The notes under the pieces are model-generated. The model did no database searches and was not told the origin of the DNA. It saw nothing but the letters and a program-made list of their open reading frames with translations. The position numbers and the translations under genes were made by a program. 64,000 nt of DNA from Brevundimonas naejangsanensis DSM 23858 (GTDB lineage: Bacteria > Pseudomonadota > Alphaproteobacteria > Caulobacterales > Caulobacteraceae). Location of the stretch: the NCBI RefSeq assembly GCF_000421705.1, contig NZ_ATXN01000003.1:345182-409181 (forward strand). The letters run 5' to 3'. Below are positions 20,456-29,056 of the stretch, piece by piece (positions within the stretch are counted from its first letter, which is position 1; the number at the start of each line of letters is the position of its first letter).

Positions 20456-21901
20456 ATGCGTTCGCACGTCACAGCAACCCGTCCCCGGTACGGCGTCATG
20501 GACGTCGTGGCCCTGCTGTTCCGGGAGCTGCTGTTGATGATCGTCATCTTCGCGGTGCTCTTCGGCATCGGCGCCGCTGTCGTGATGACGATGAAGAAGA
20601 CCTACACGGCTGGAGCCAGCCTGTTTGTCGGCGTGGGCCAGGAATATGTCTACCAGCCGCGCGTCGGTTTGGGCGAGCGGGCTATGCCTCCTTCGGCCGC
20701 CGAGGTGGCTCAGTCCGAAGCCGCCATTCTGAACAGTCTGGAGGTCAAGCGTCGCGTGGTGCGCGCCCTGGGCGTCGAGAGCTTCCAGAGCCCCGATGCG
20801 CCCCCGCCCGCCGATCCGGCCCGCCGCGAGGCCTCGGCGGTTCGCGCGGTCGCCAGCGGTCTGGGCGTCGAGGTGACGCCGCTGAGCCCGGTGATCGGCC
20901 TGAGCTACAAGAGCGATGATCCGGCCAAGTCGGCGCGGGTCCTAAACACGGTCATTGACCAGTATCTGACCTATCGCCGCGAGGTCTTCCAGGACCGCGC
21001 GACGGCGGCGATCCGCACTCAGCGCCAGACGTTCGAAGATGAGCTGGGCGACGCTGACCGCGCTTATGAAGACTTCCTGCGCACCAATAACATCGGCGAT
21101 TTCGCCACGGCTCGGGCGACGGTCGCCAGCACCTATCAGTCGATCTTCACCGAGCGGATGGGCGTTCAGGCTCAACTGCAACAGGCGTCGCAGCGCCTGT
21201 CGACCCTCGTCAGCCAGTTGTCGCGGACACCGTCGGAGGTGGCCCTGTACAAGGATCTGAACGTCTCGGCTCAAGACCTGATCCTGCAACTGCGCACCGA
21301 GCGTGAGAGCCTGCTGGCCCGCTATCAGGCTGACGCCCAGCCGGTGCGCGAGATCGACGCCAAGATCGCCCAGCTCCAGACCTATGTCGGCACCGGCACG
21401 GCGGTCGGCGCCAAGGAGGTCCGCACGGGACCGAACCCGATCTGGGTCGAGCTGGAGACGACCCGCATCAACGCCCAGGCCGAGCGGGACTCGCTGGCGG
21501 CGCGGTTGGCCGTGCTGGATCGGCAACTGTCGGACCTGCGCGCGCGTCAGTCGCGCCTGACCGAACTGGAGTCGCGCAACTCGACACTGGCGGGCAACCG
21601 CGAGGTGCTGACCGCCTCGATCCGCGAGTTCCAGCAGCGCGAGACCCAGAGCCGCGCCGACAACGAACTGGTCAAGGCGGGCGCCGATAACGTCACCGTC
21701 ATCGAGCGCGCCCAGCCGCCGTCGAAGGGCAAGAGCCTGAAGGCGCCGCTGATGATCGCCGTCTTCCTGTTCGCCGGCTTCACCGCCCTGTGCGTCGGCC
21801 TGCTGCGGGTGCTGCTGCGGCCGGGATTCGCCATGCCCGCGACCCTGAGCCGCACCCTCAATGCGCCGGTGCTGGCCGTGGCGCCGGCCAAGAGCGCCTG
21901 A
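20456..21901 (+). CDS. hfsA: Polysaccharide copolymerase (Wzz/GumC, HfsA-like)
   Basis: This inner-membrane protein of about 481 residues has a first membrane segment at about 20-45 (LLMIVIFAVLFGIGAAVV), a large periplasmic Wzz domain with long coiled coils (about 180-240 and 280-400), and a second membrane segment near the C-terminus (PLMIAVFLFAGFTALCVGLL). It has no fused kinase domain; that is the next gene. GTG 20438 and ATG 20456 are both possible starts. It bridges inner membrane and Wza-like channel during export, and the context suggests holdfast. Confidence 0.82.
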   Translation: MRSHVTATRPRYGVMDVVALLFRELLLMIVIFAVLFGIGAAVVMTMKKTYTAGASLFVGVGQEYVYQPRVGLGERAMPPSAAEVAQSEAAILNSLEVKRRVVRALGVESFQSPDAPPPADPARREASAVRAVASGLGVEVTPLSPVIGLSYKSDDPAKSARVLNTVIDQYLTYRREVFQDRATAAIRTQRQTFEDELGDADRAYEDFLRTNNIGDFATARATVASTYQSIFTERMGVQAQLQQASQRLSTLVSQLSRTPSEVALYKDLNVSAQDLILQLRTERESLLARYQADAQPVREIDAKIAQLQTYVGTGTAVGAKEVRTGPNPIWVELETTRINAQAERDSLAARLAVLDRQLSDLRARQSRLTELESRNSTLAGNREVLTASIREFQQRETQSRADNELVKAGADNVTVIERAQPPSKGKSLKAPLMIAVFLFAGFTALCVGLLRVLLRPGFAMPATLSRTLNAPVLAVAPAKSA

Positions 21902-21985
21902 GCGCGTATGACGCTGATACGCGGCGATGACCGGCGGACGGCTCGTGCTAGGTTGCGCCAAATGGCGCGCGCGTAACCGATTCGC

Positions 21986-22687
21986 ATGGTCGATCTGACG
22001 ACAGAGATGGCTGGCCTGTGGGCTGCGCTGGGGCCGGCCCCGGCGCATCGCGGCCGCGTGATCCTGTTCGCCGCCGCGACATCGGGCGAAGGCGTCTCGA
22101 CGGTGGCGCGAGAGTTCGCCCGTATGGCCGCCGTGCGTGGACGCCGTTCGGTTTGGCTGATCGACGGCGACCTATCGCAGCAGGGGCAGATGGAACAGAT
22201 CGCCGCCGAGCCGGACCGGTTCGGGCGCCTGGGGTCGTCTGTGCGGGCGTCGCCGGACGGATCGGCCTTCTACGCCGTGTCACCGCCGTTGCGCGGCCGT
22301 GACGGCAAGCCCGCTGCGCCGGGACGCATCCTGACGGCCAAGGCCTGTCTGGGAGGGCGGCTGTATGTCACCCGCTTCCATATGGAGCTGCTGCGCGCAG
22401 GGCAGCGGGTCGAGGCGGTCGATGATCCGCGCTATTGGACCCGGCTGCGGGCGCATGCCGACACCGTGGTGATCGACGCCCCGGCGGCGGACCGTAGCGA
22501 CATGGCCCTGACGCTGGCGCCGCTGGCGGACTCAACGGTGATGGTGGTGGCGGCGGACAGTACTGGCGCGGCCGCGCCTGCCGCCCTGCGCGAGGAGATC
22601 GACGCCGCCGGGGGCCGTGTCGCGGGTCTGGTGATGAACCGTTCGACCTGGAGCCCGCCCAAACTGCTGAAGCGGTTCTTCAGCTAG
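21986..22687 (+). CDS. hfsB: CpsD/CapB-like P-loop protein, probably inactive (HfsB-like)
   Basis: This 233-residue protein has the fold of the cytoplasmic tyrosine-kinase partner of Wzz proteins. VILFAAATSGEGVSTVA aligns with the Walker A loop, but the invariant lysine before Ser-Thr is valine. VWLIDGDL matches the A' motif and TVVIDAPAADRS matches Walker B. There is no tyrosine-rich tail. ATP binding and autokinase activity are therefore doubtful, and a structural role is inferred. Its stop overlaps by eight bases the stop of the convergent glycosyltransferase gene. HfsB in Caulobacter occupies this position. Confidence 0.75.
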   Translation: MVDLTTEMAGLWAALGPAPAHRGRVILFAAATSGEGVSTVAREFARMAAVRGRRSVWLIDGDLSQQGQMEQIAAEPDRFGRLGSSVRASPDGSAFYAVSPPLRGRDGKPAAPGRILTAKACLGGRLYVTRFHMELLRAGQRVEAVDDPRYWTRLRAHADTVVIDAPAADRSDMALTLAPLADSTVMVVAADSTGAAAPAALREEIDAAGGRVAGLVMNRSTWSPPKLLKRFFS

Positions 22688-23633
22688 GCGCGCGCTGGCG
22701 GTTCAGGCGGTCCAGTTCGCTCTGGCCGTAGAAGCGCGGCTCGAAGCCCTTCATCCACATGATCTTGCCCAGACCGCGCGCGGCGCGGTCGGCCATCTGG
22801 GCGCGGCTGGCGCGGCCCATAATGGTCATGGCGAGCGTCGCTGCGCCCCAGACCAGCGTCTGGATCGCGCCGATGGCCATCCAGCGGCCGACGCCCAGCC
22901 AGTCGCGCGCTTCAGCGGCCGTCTGGCTGGGGCCTTGGCCATAGGCGAAGGCGCGGGTCAGGGCGTAGCGCAGGGTGGCCCGATGCGGGGGAGCGAACTC
23001 ATCCACCCAGGCGTCGGCCGCCCAGCCGAACCGGCCGCCGCGCGCCTTCAAGGCGGCGAACAGGACATCGTCTTCGCCGCCGATTTGATCCGATCCGACG
23101 TGGAAGGGCGACTCTCCCGGCAAGGCGGTCGCGCGCACCAGAAGCGAGTTGCCGCAGCCGTAGGGCTCGTCGATCAGTTGATCGCCTTCAGGGCCTTCGC
23201 GGCCGAAGAAGCGTTCCAGATAGGCCGTCGCCCAGCCGGTTCCGTCCGGCACGCGACCCAGGATCGGACCGAACACGGCGTCGGCGCCGGTCGCTGCCTG
23301 ACCGCGCAACAGGGCGGCCAGCCAGCCGGGGCTGGCGGCCTCGTCATCGTCCAGAAAAGCGATCAGCGGCGCTTGGGTAGCGGCCAGGCCCCTGTTTCGC
23401 GCGGTGGCCACGCCGGGGCGGGGCGCGTGGGTCCAGATCAGCGGGACCGGCGATTCGCCCTTCAACGCCTCGACCGTCGCACGGGCGCTGGCCTCGGGGT
23501 CATTGTCGGCGACGATGATTTCGCGCAGGCGGCTGTCGACGTTCTGCTGAGCGAAGATCGAGCGCAGGGCGCGGGTCAGTTCGTCCGGGCGACGCAGGGT
23601 CGGAATGACGACGGCTACGTCAGGGCTGCTCAT
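22680..23633 (-). CDS. Family 2 glycosyltransferase
   Basis: This 317-residue GT-A glycosyltransferase has the opening VAVVIPTLRRPDELTRAL, EIIVADNDPEA, the donor-binding FLDDDEAASPGWL and the acceptor-side GGEDDVLFAAL. It has one hydrophobic stretch near residue 270 and is probably membrane associated on the cytoplasmic side, adding a sugar to the lipid-linked repeat. Its ATG overlaps the previous stop (ATGA), so it is the last gene of a four-gene leftward operon. HfsG-like by position; donor and acceptor are unknown. Confidence 0.83.
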   Translation of the reverse strand: MSSPDVAVVIPTLRRPDELTRALRSIFAQQNVDSRLREIIVADNDPEASARATVEALKGESPVPLIWTHAPRPGVATARNRGLAATQAPLIAFLDDDEAASPGWLAALLRGQAATGADAVFGPILGRVPDGTGWATAYLERFFGREGPEGDQLIDEPYGCGNSLLVRATALPGESPFHVGSDQIGGEDDVLFAALKARGGRFGWAADAWVDEFAPPHRATLRYALTRAFAYGQGPSQTAAEARDWLGVGRWMAIGAIQTLVWGAATLAMTIMGRASRAQMADRAARGLGKIMWMKGFEPRFYGQSELDRLNRQRAPS

Positions 23634-24562
23634 ATCGCCTCTGCATAGAGTGCGGCGCGATACAGCCGCAGGCTGAGGCCGCGAACAGCGGGGGGCAGCA
23701 GGCCGATGCGCGCCGCCTGTTTGAACAGAGGCCGGATCAGGTGCAGGCCGGGCACGGCCTTCAGCTTTTTCGCCACGCGATAGCTGGGATAGGCGGCGAC
23801 GAAGTCGGGGTGCCGGGCGGCCACGCGAGCGAAGTTGGGCGCCGACTGCTCATATTTGGCGGCGAGGGCCTCGACCGTGTCCAGACCCATGTGGGTGGCC
23901 GGGTTGTCGATGTGCGTAACCGTGAACCGGCGCGAGACGCGCATGGCCCATTCGACATCCTCCCAGCCCCAGCCGCTGAAACCGGCGTCGAAGCTCTCGG
24001 TGTCGAACACGTCTCGGCGCACCAGAAGGTTGGAGGTGAAGACGTATTTTTCTGGCTGCAGCGCCCTCTGATCGGCGGAGATGCAGTCGGAGCGCGCGGC
24101 CATCTGGCGATGGACGGCGAAGCGCGCGTCGGTCGGCGCCTGAAGCAGGGAGAACCCGCCGAAGGCCACGGCCGGGTCATCCTTTATGGCCAGATCGACC
24201 CAGTCGCTGAGGAAGCGCGGATGGTCGGGGCGCATGTCGCTGTCCAGGAACAGAAGGAAGCGGCCGCGCGCGGCCTCAGCCAGGCGGTTGCGGCCTTTTG
24301 AGCGCCCCTCGTTGGCGTTCAGGGTGATCAATCGGGCGGGCAGGGACAGGGCGTCGATCAAGGCGGTCAGTCGCGCGGTCAGGGCCGGGTCCGCTGTGCC
24401 GTCGTCGAGAATGATCAACTCGGCGCGCTCTGCGACGGCATGAGCCTCGCGGTCCAGCATCCGCAGCAGCACTGACGGATCGTCGCGCAGGAAGGGCATC
24501 AGCACCGACAGGACGGGCGTCGCCGCCGCCCATGCCGTGTTGTCGTGAACCGAGACGCTCAT
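23630..24562 (-). CDS. Family 2 glycosyltransferase
   Basis: The 310-residue product starts at ATG 24562, which overlaps the flippase stop (ATGA); the longer open frame upstream is a shadow. GT-A motifs are VLSVLMPFLRDDPSVL, LIILDDGTADP, FLLFLDSDMRPDHP and WGWEDVEWAMR. The ED motif and DSD motif argue for an active enzyme. It sits in the middle of the exopolysaccharide operon, overlapping both neighbours by four bases. It may correspond to HfsL or HfsG of Caulobacter, but I cannot tell which. Confidence 0.83.
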   Translation of the reverse strand: MSVSVHDNTAWAAATPVLSVLMPFLRDDPSVLLRMLDREAHAVAERAELIILDDGTADPALTARLTALIDALSLPARLITLNANEGRSKGRNRLAEAARGRFLLFLDSDMRPDHPRFLSDWVDLAIKDDPAVAFGGFSLLQAPTDARFAVHRQMAARSDCISADQRALQPEKYVFTSNLLVRRDVFDTESFDAGFSGWGWEDVEWAMRVSRRFTVTHIDNPATHMGLDTVEALAAKYEQSAPNFARVAARHPDFVAAYPSYRVAKKLKAVPGLHLIRPLFKQAARIGLLPPAVRGLSLRLYRAALYAEAI

Positions 24563-26010
24563 GCCGCCGCCTTTCGCGCCTGCAGGAAGCCGCGCAGGCG
24601 ACGCAGCAGGTCGCGCACGCCCGCGGCGTTCAGGGCGTAGGCGACGACGCCGTACACGGCTACGCCTACGGCGGCGTCCATCATGAGTTCCGCGAAACCT
24701 CCGATCGGCGGCAGCAACAGTACGACCGCGGCCATGACGGCGGCCGCCAGGCCGCAGCGCGCCAGCGCGTTCCACGGCACGGGCAGCGGCAGGATGCGGC
24801 GGCCGATGGTCATGGAGGCGCTCAGGCCCAGTGCAAAGCTGATCGCCGTCGCCCAGGCCGCGCCCATGACGCCGAAGCGCGGGATCAACAGGATATTCAG
24901 GATGATGTTGCTGCCCGCCGGAATGCTCATGGCGAGCAACAGCCAGCCGGTGCGGCGGCCCAGCGTGAAAGCCTGTCCGAAATAATAGGTCGTCATGCCC
25001 GACAGGAATGCGCCCAGCGCGACCCACGGCGTGACGGAGGCGGCGACAGTGCGCAGGTCTTCGCCGATCATGAACTCGGCCAGCGGCCGTGCGACCAGGG
25101 CTACGCCCACGGCGGCGGGCAGGCCGATCAGCACCAGGGTCGAGGCCTGTTCTCGCGCGGCGGCCTGAAGGTCTGCGCGCCCGCCGCGTTCCAGCGCCAT
25201 GACGAGGGCGGGAGCGCCTGCGGCGCCCAGCCAGACGAACATGACGTCCAGCGTCCGATTGGCGATGCTGTAGGCGGCGTGATAGGCGCCGACCGCCGCC
25301 TCGTTCATGAACAGGGCCAGCAGGAAGCGGTCGGTCGAGGCCAGCACCACGGTCAGCCCCAGACCGACGGCGATGGGATAGCCATAGACGGCGTAGGCTT
25401 TCAGCCGCTGGCGATCCAGCCGTCCGCGCCTGGCCTCGCGCAGTTCGGCGGGAAGGATGAAGGGCAGGGCGGCCAGCGGCGCCAGCAGCATACCCGCCAG
25501 CGGGGCCTCAGCCCCCAGCCCCAGCAGGGCCAGGCCGACGCCGAAGATTAGTCCGGCGACCGCGCTCCAGATATCGATGGCGGCGGCGGGGCCGACATTC
25601 CCCGCCGCGCGGAACCGTTCCTGCGCCAGCTTGAGGAAGCAACGCACGGGCACGCCCGCCAACGCCACTGCCAGGGGCAGGCGGAAACTGTCCGGCATCG
25701 GCCACAGCCACACCAGCAGGCCGACGACGGGCACGAAGACGGCGGTGATCAGAAAGGCGGCGCGATACAGGCTGGCGAAATGCCCGGCCATCTGCGCTTC
25801 ATCGGATTGCGCCGCCCAGAAGCGGGCCATTGAAGCTTCCAGCCAGCTGAACGTCGCCACATGGGCCAGCGTCAGCACCGAATAGGCCAGGGCGTAGCGG
25901 CCGAAGTCCTCGGGCGACAGCAGGCGTGTAAAGATGATGATGGTCAGAAACCCGACCACGCCCTGCACGATATTGGCCGGCAGGTAGCCGAAAACCCCTC
26001 GCCAGAACAT
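24559..26010 (-). CDS. hfsF: Polysaccharide flippase (HfsF-like, MATE/Wzx superfamily)
   Basis: The ATG at 26010 gives 483 residues with about 12-14 hydrophobic segments, typical of Wzx-type lipid-linked oligosaccharide flippases. The opening WRGVFGYLPANIVQGVVGF and FTRLLSPEDFGRYALAYS are characteristic of the polysaccharide-biosynthesis transporter family. The gene starts one base inside the stop of the initiating transferase (TGATG) and ends overlapping the next glycosyltransferase. The role inferred is to flip undecaprenyl-linked units to the periplasm. Confidence 0.83.
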   Translation of the reverse strand: MFWRGVFGYLPANIVQGVVGFLTIIIFTRLLSPEDFGRYALAYSVLTLAHVATFSWLEASMARFWAAQSDEAQMAGHFASLYRAAFLITAVFVPVVGLLVWLWPMPDSFRLPLAVALAGVPVRCFLKLAQERFRAAGNVGPAAAIDIWSAVAGLIFGVGLALLGLGAEAPLAGMLLAPLAALPFILPAELREARRGRLDRQRLKAYAVYGYPIAVGLGLTVVLASTDRFLLALFMNEAAVGAYHAAYSIANRTLDVMFVWLGAAGAPALVMALERGGRADLQAAAREQASTLVLIGLPAAVGVALVARPLAEFMIGEDLRTVAASVTPWVALGAFLSGMTTYYFGQAFTLGRRTGWLLLAMSIPAGSNIILNILLIPRFGVMGAAWATAISFALGLSASMTIGRRILPLPVPWNALARCGLAAAVMAAVVLLLPPIGGFAELMMDAAVGVAVYGVVAYALNAAGVRDLLRRLRGFLQARKAAA

Positions 26011-27617
26011 CAGCGGACAGCCATCCGGTCGCCCAGGAGAACGGGAACGGTCACGGCGATGATCCACAGATCCAGCCAGAAGGACTGGCGCTCGATGTAT
26101 TCGATATCGAGCTGCACGCGGCGGCGCACCTCGTCGGCCGTATGCAGCGGCCCGCGCGAGCCTTGAATGGCGGCCCAGCCGGTCATGCCCGGCTTGATGC
26201 GGTGACGGTGAGCGTATTCAGCGACCAGACGCGCCGACTCGGCGTCTCCGGTCTTCATGCCGATGGCGTGCGGACGCGGCCCCACCAGCGACATCTCGCC
26301 GCGCAGCACATTCACCAACTGCGGCAGTTCATCCAGACTGGTGGCGCGCAGAAACCTGCCAAGGCGCGTCACGCGGTCGTCGCCGGCGGTCACCTGGCGG
26401 CTGGCGGTGGCGTCAGAGGCTTCCTGACGCATGGTGCGGAACTTCCACACCACGATCTCTTCCTGGTTGAAGCCGTGGCGGCGCTGACGGAACAGGGCCG
26501 GGCCCTTGCTGTCCAACTGCACGGCCAGGCCGATCAGGAACAGAACCGGACTGAGCGCGACCAGAGCCAGCGCCGACAGGATGATGTCGAGGATCCGCTT
26601 GTTGAACGCGCGCCGCTCGCCGTCCACTGCGCCGCCCAGCAGGGGCAGGGAGGCCGAGGCCAGCTTCTCCAGCGCTTCATTGCGTTGGGCAGCGCCCTTG
26701 GGGTCGACCAGAAGCGTCAGCGGGATGGGCAGGACTTCCAGCCGGCGCGTCAGGGCGCGAACCCGCTCTTCGGCCTTGGGGTCGATGGCCAGGATGACGC
26801 GGTCGATATAGGGCGTCAGTCGATGGTCCAGCAGGGCGTCGGCGCCGCCCAGAACCGGCACTCCAGCCAGGGCGTCAGGCGTACGGGCCAGGCGGTCGTC
26901 GAAGACGCCCAGAATGTTCAGGTCGCGCCGATCCAGCGCCTCGCGGATCAGGGATTCGGCATGACGCGTGGCGCCGACCACGACGACATTGGGAGTCAGG
27001 TCGCCGCGGCTTCTCCATTGAGCCACCAGCATCCGCCAGATGGTGTGCAGGCCGGTCACCACTACCGTGGACGCAATCGCCCACCAGCCGTATTCGGCCA
27101 CGGGCGTTTCGCCGGGCAGGACCAGCCCCAGCACGCAGGCGATGGCTCCGCCCAGGGCGGCCACGACAGCGACCCCCGCCAGATGGCGCGCCGGCGCCCG
27201 GCTGCTGTCAAAACGATACAGGCCCAGCGAGCGCATCAGGCCCAGGGTAACCAGTGCGCCGATCAGGATCGGCAGGGCCTGGAGCAGGGTGACCTTCGTC
27301 AAACCTCCTGGGTTCAGCCGGTCGATGGCCACGAAGCACAGGAAGGAAGAGGCGACGATGTCCATGCCTCGGAAATAGAAGACGCGCCGCCGCGCGGCCG
27401 CGCGTTGACGGGTGTTCAGCCAGACTTCTGGGCGCAGCGGCCCGCGCCGCGTCCGCCCGGTCGGCCCTGTCGGCGCCGCGGCGCGCGATTCGGTCGTCGC
27501 GGCGCGAGATGCGCGCGCGCCATCCGTCGCGGATGCCAGGGTGTCAGCAGGGGTGATGGCCAATTCTCTTTCCCGAAATCGAGCAAAATGGGGCGATAAT
27601 CCCCTCTCACATGCCAC
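26010..27617 (-). CDS. hfsE: Undecaprenyl-phosphate sugar phosphotransferase (HfsE-like)
   Basis: This initiating enzyme loads the first sugar-phosphate on undecaprenyl phosphate. The 535-residue frame has a disordered N-terminus, four membrane helices at about 85-200, a CoA-binding-like domain ([19 protein letters not shown]) and the PglC/WcaJ catalytic domain ([52 protein letters not shown]). The start is uncertain: GTG 27617 or TTG 27563, neither with an ideal ribosome site. It is the first gene of the leftward glycan operon; HfsE by synteny. Confidence 0.85.
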   Translation of the reverse strand: MACERGLSPHFARFRERELAITPADTLASATDGARASRAATTESRAAAPTGPTGRTRRGPLRPEVWLNTRQRAAARRRVFYFRGMDIVASSFLCFVAIDRLNPGGLTKVTLLQALPILIGALVTLGLMRSLGLYRFDSSRAPARHLAGVAVVAALGGAIACVLGLVLPGETPVAEYGWWAIASTVVVTGLHTIWRMLVAQWRSRGDLTPNVVVVGATRHAESLIREALDRRDLNILGVFDDRLARTPDALAGVPVLGGADALLDHRLTPYIDRVILAIDPKAEERVRALTRRLEVLPIPLTLLVDPKGAAQRNEALEKLASASLPLLGGAVDGERRAFNKRILDIILSALALVALSPVLFLIGLAVQLDSKGPALFRQRRHGFNQEEIVVWKFRTMRQEASDATASRQVTAGDDRVTRLGRFLRATSLDELPQLVNVLRGEMSLVGPRPHAIGMKTGDAESARLVAEYAHRHRIKPGMTGWAAIQGSRGPLHTADEVRRRVQLDIEYIERQSFWLDLWIIAVTVPVLLGDRMAVR

Positions 27618-27695
27618 TCTTATGCCGGGTTAACACAAAGGGTGTCAGTTCCGCATTGCGAAGCGTCGCGCGACTCGCTATCCACGCGGCCTGCC

Positions 27696-27787
27696 GGAGA
27701 CGTGGCCGAGTGGCTGAAGGCAACGGTTTGCTAAATCGTCGTACCCTGTAAGGGGTACCGAGGGTTCGAATCCCTCCGTCTCCGCCA
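27696..27787 (+). tRNA. tRNA-Ser (GCT)
   Basis: This is a 92-nt type II tRNA with a long variable arm (GTACCCTGTAAGGGGTAC), anticodon loop TTGCTAA giving GCT, acceptor GGAGACG/CGTCTCC and encoded CCA. Confidence 0.97.
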
Positions 27788-27820
27788 GAACCATTCACCT
27801 TCACAAATGATGACGCAGCC

Positions 27821-27997
27821 TTAGCCTTCCTTGGAGGGAGCGGCTTTGGCGTCGGTAGGGCGGCGCACGGCGACGCCGTGCTGGCGCAGGATGCGACGCG
27901 CGACTTCGGGCGCGCCGATCATGGGCAGAGGCTGGCCAAAACGCTCGCGCCACAGTTGATCGAGGCGAACTTCCTCGGGAGTGAGTAGGCGGGTCAT
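27821..27997 (-). CDS. Small basic hypothetical protein
   Basis: This 58-residue protein begins MTRLLTPEEVRLDQLWRERF and contains APEVARRILRQHGVAVRR. The ATG at 27997 has AAGGA eight bases before it. The N-terminal part looks like a helical domain of the kind found in small DNA-binding or regulatory proteins, but I recognise no family. It is convergent with tRNA-Ser. Confidence 0.62.
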   Translation of the reverse strand: MTRLLTPEEVRLDQLWRERFGQPLPMIGAPEVARRILRQHGVAVRRPTDAKAAPSKEG

Positions 27998-28196
27998 TGA
28001 GGAGTCCTTGTTACGCAGACTCTTTGCTTTTAGGCCGTCCCGCCGGGCGCGAACGCAAACTCATGTAACCTGAGCCATATGTGATGGAACCCACACCTTG
28101 GAATGCATTCGGGGGCGAGCTTCCCTAGGGTGATCTTGGCGCCGCGCGGCGCGCGGGTTAGGCCTGTGGCTCAACTTCTCAACGGGAGAGACGCAT

Positions 28197-28502
28197 ATGG
28201 CCGATCTGGCCCTCGCCACCGACAAGATCCGCGCCGCCGTCGGCGAAAACTCGGGTCTGGGCAAGACCGTGAAGCTGGACTTCGGCGATGACGGCAAGAT
28301 CTTCATCGACGGCGCCTCGGCTCCGAACACCGTCAGCAACGACGACAAGCCGGCCGACGCCACAGTCTCGATCAAGTGGGACGATTTCGTCGCCCTGGCC
28401 GAAGGTCGCCTGGATCCGATGATGGCCTTCATGCAGGGCAAGCTGAAAATCGCCGGCGACATGATGATCGCCCAGAAGCTGGCGCCGCTGCTCAAGGGCT
28501 GA
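28197..28502 (+). CDS. SCP2 sterol-binding-domain protein
   Basis: This 101-residue single-domain protein resembles the SCP2 lipid-carrier fold: LGKTVKLDFGDDGKIFIDG, then ATVSIKWDDFVALAEGRLD and the characteristic FMQGKLKIAGDMMIAQKL. Such proteins bind hydrophobic ligands in the cytoplasm; no ligand can be named. GGGAGAG precedes the ATG and a terminator follows, so it is monocistronic. Confidence 0.88.
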   Translation: MADLALATDKIRAAVGENSGLGKTVKLDFGDDGKIFIDGASAPNTVSNDDKPADATVSIKWDDFVALAEGRLDPMMAFMQGKLKIAGDMMIAQKLAPLLKG

Positions 28503-28526
28503 CGACGGGCTTAAGGCCTGATGATC

Positions 28527-28562
28527 AACGGCGCAGCTCCGACGGGGCCGCGCCGTTTTCAT
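28527..28562 (+). terminator. Terminator after the SCP2 gene
   Basis: An AACGGCGC / GCGCCGTT stem around a 15-base loop ends in a short T run. Confidence 0.75.
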
Positions 28563-28587
28563 TTGTGCGGGGCTGTCGCGACTCTGG

Positions 28588-28788
28588 CTATCGCGCCTGA
28601 TCAGGCGGATTTTTATGATGGTGATGGACGGAGGGCGAACTGAAGTCTCCATCGACGATGTCGCCCAGATAAAGGTTCGTGCTTGATTTGCTGGGCGGGG
28701 CAGGCGGGCGGCCGAACAGCCAGTCCATGAGGCCGCGCTTGGCCGGACGGGGGCTTTGAGGGAACGAGGGGTGTTGCGGAGTCATCAT
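28588..28788 (-). CDS. Small Pro/His-rich hypothetical protein
   Basis: This 66-residue protein has a Pro-rich N-terminus, MDWLFGRPPAPP in the middle, the motif NLYLGDIVDGDF and a four-histidine cluster before the end. AGGAG precedes two consecutive ATG codons. It has no membrane helix. The histidine cluster could bind metal, but this is speculative. It is divergent from the ergothioneine gene. Confidence 0.6.
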   Translation of the reverse strand: MMTPQHPSFPQSPRPAKRGLMDWLFGRPPAPPSKSSTNLYLGDIVDGDFSSPSVHHHHKNPPDQAR

Positions 28789-29056
28789 TACGGACTCTCC
28801 TGAAGTTGGGAATTAAACCCTTTCAGAAGGGCGCTGTTCCTTCGGCGCCGCTGTCGCGGCCATTATTATTTTGGCGTCATGGAGCGCTATTGCATTCCCG
28901 GCGGCGCCGGCGGTCGATGACCTTCTTCCCTGTGTGCGTCGTCGCGGCCGTCAGCCCACGCCAGGGCCGGATCACGACTGACGGAACCGCCTGCGCGTGG
29001 CCTGCATTTCGAGAAGGTGGCGACCGAAGAAATCAGCATGGGGGCGAAACGGCTTC

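Noticed and set aside
27607..27804. Minus-strand frame reading GGIRTLGTPYRVRRFSKPL
   Set aside because: It is the familiar false ORF antisense to tRNA-Ser.
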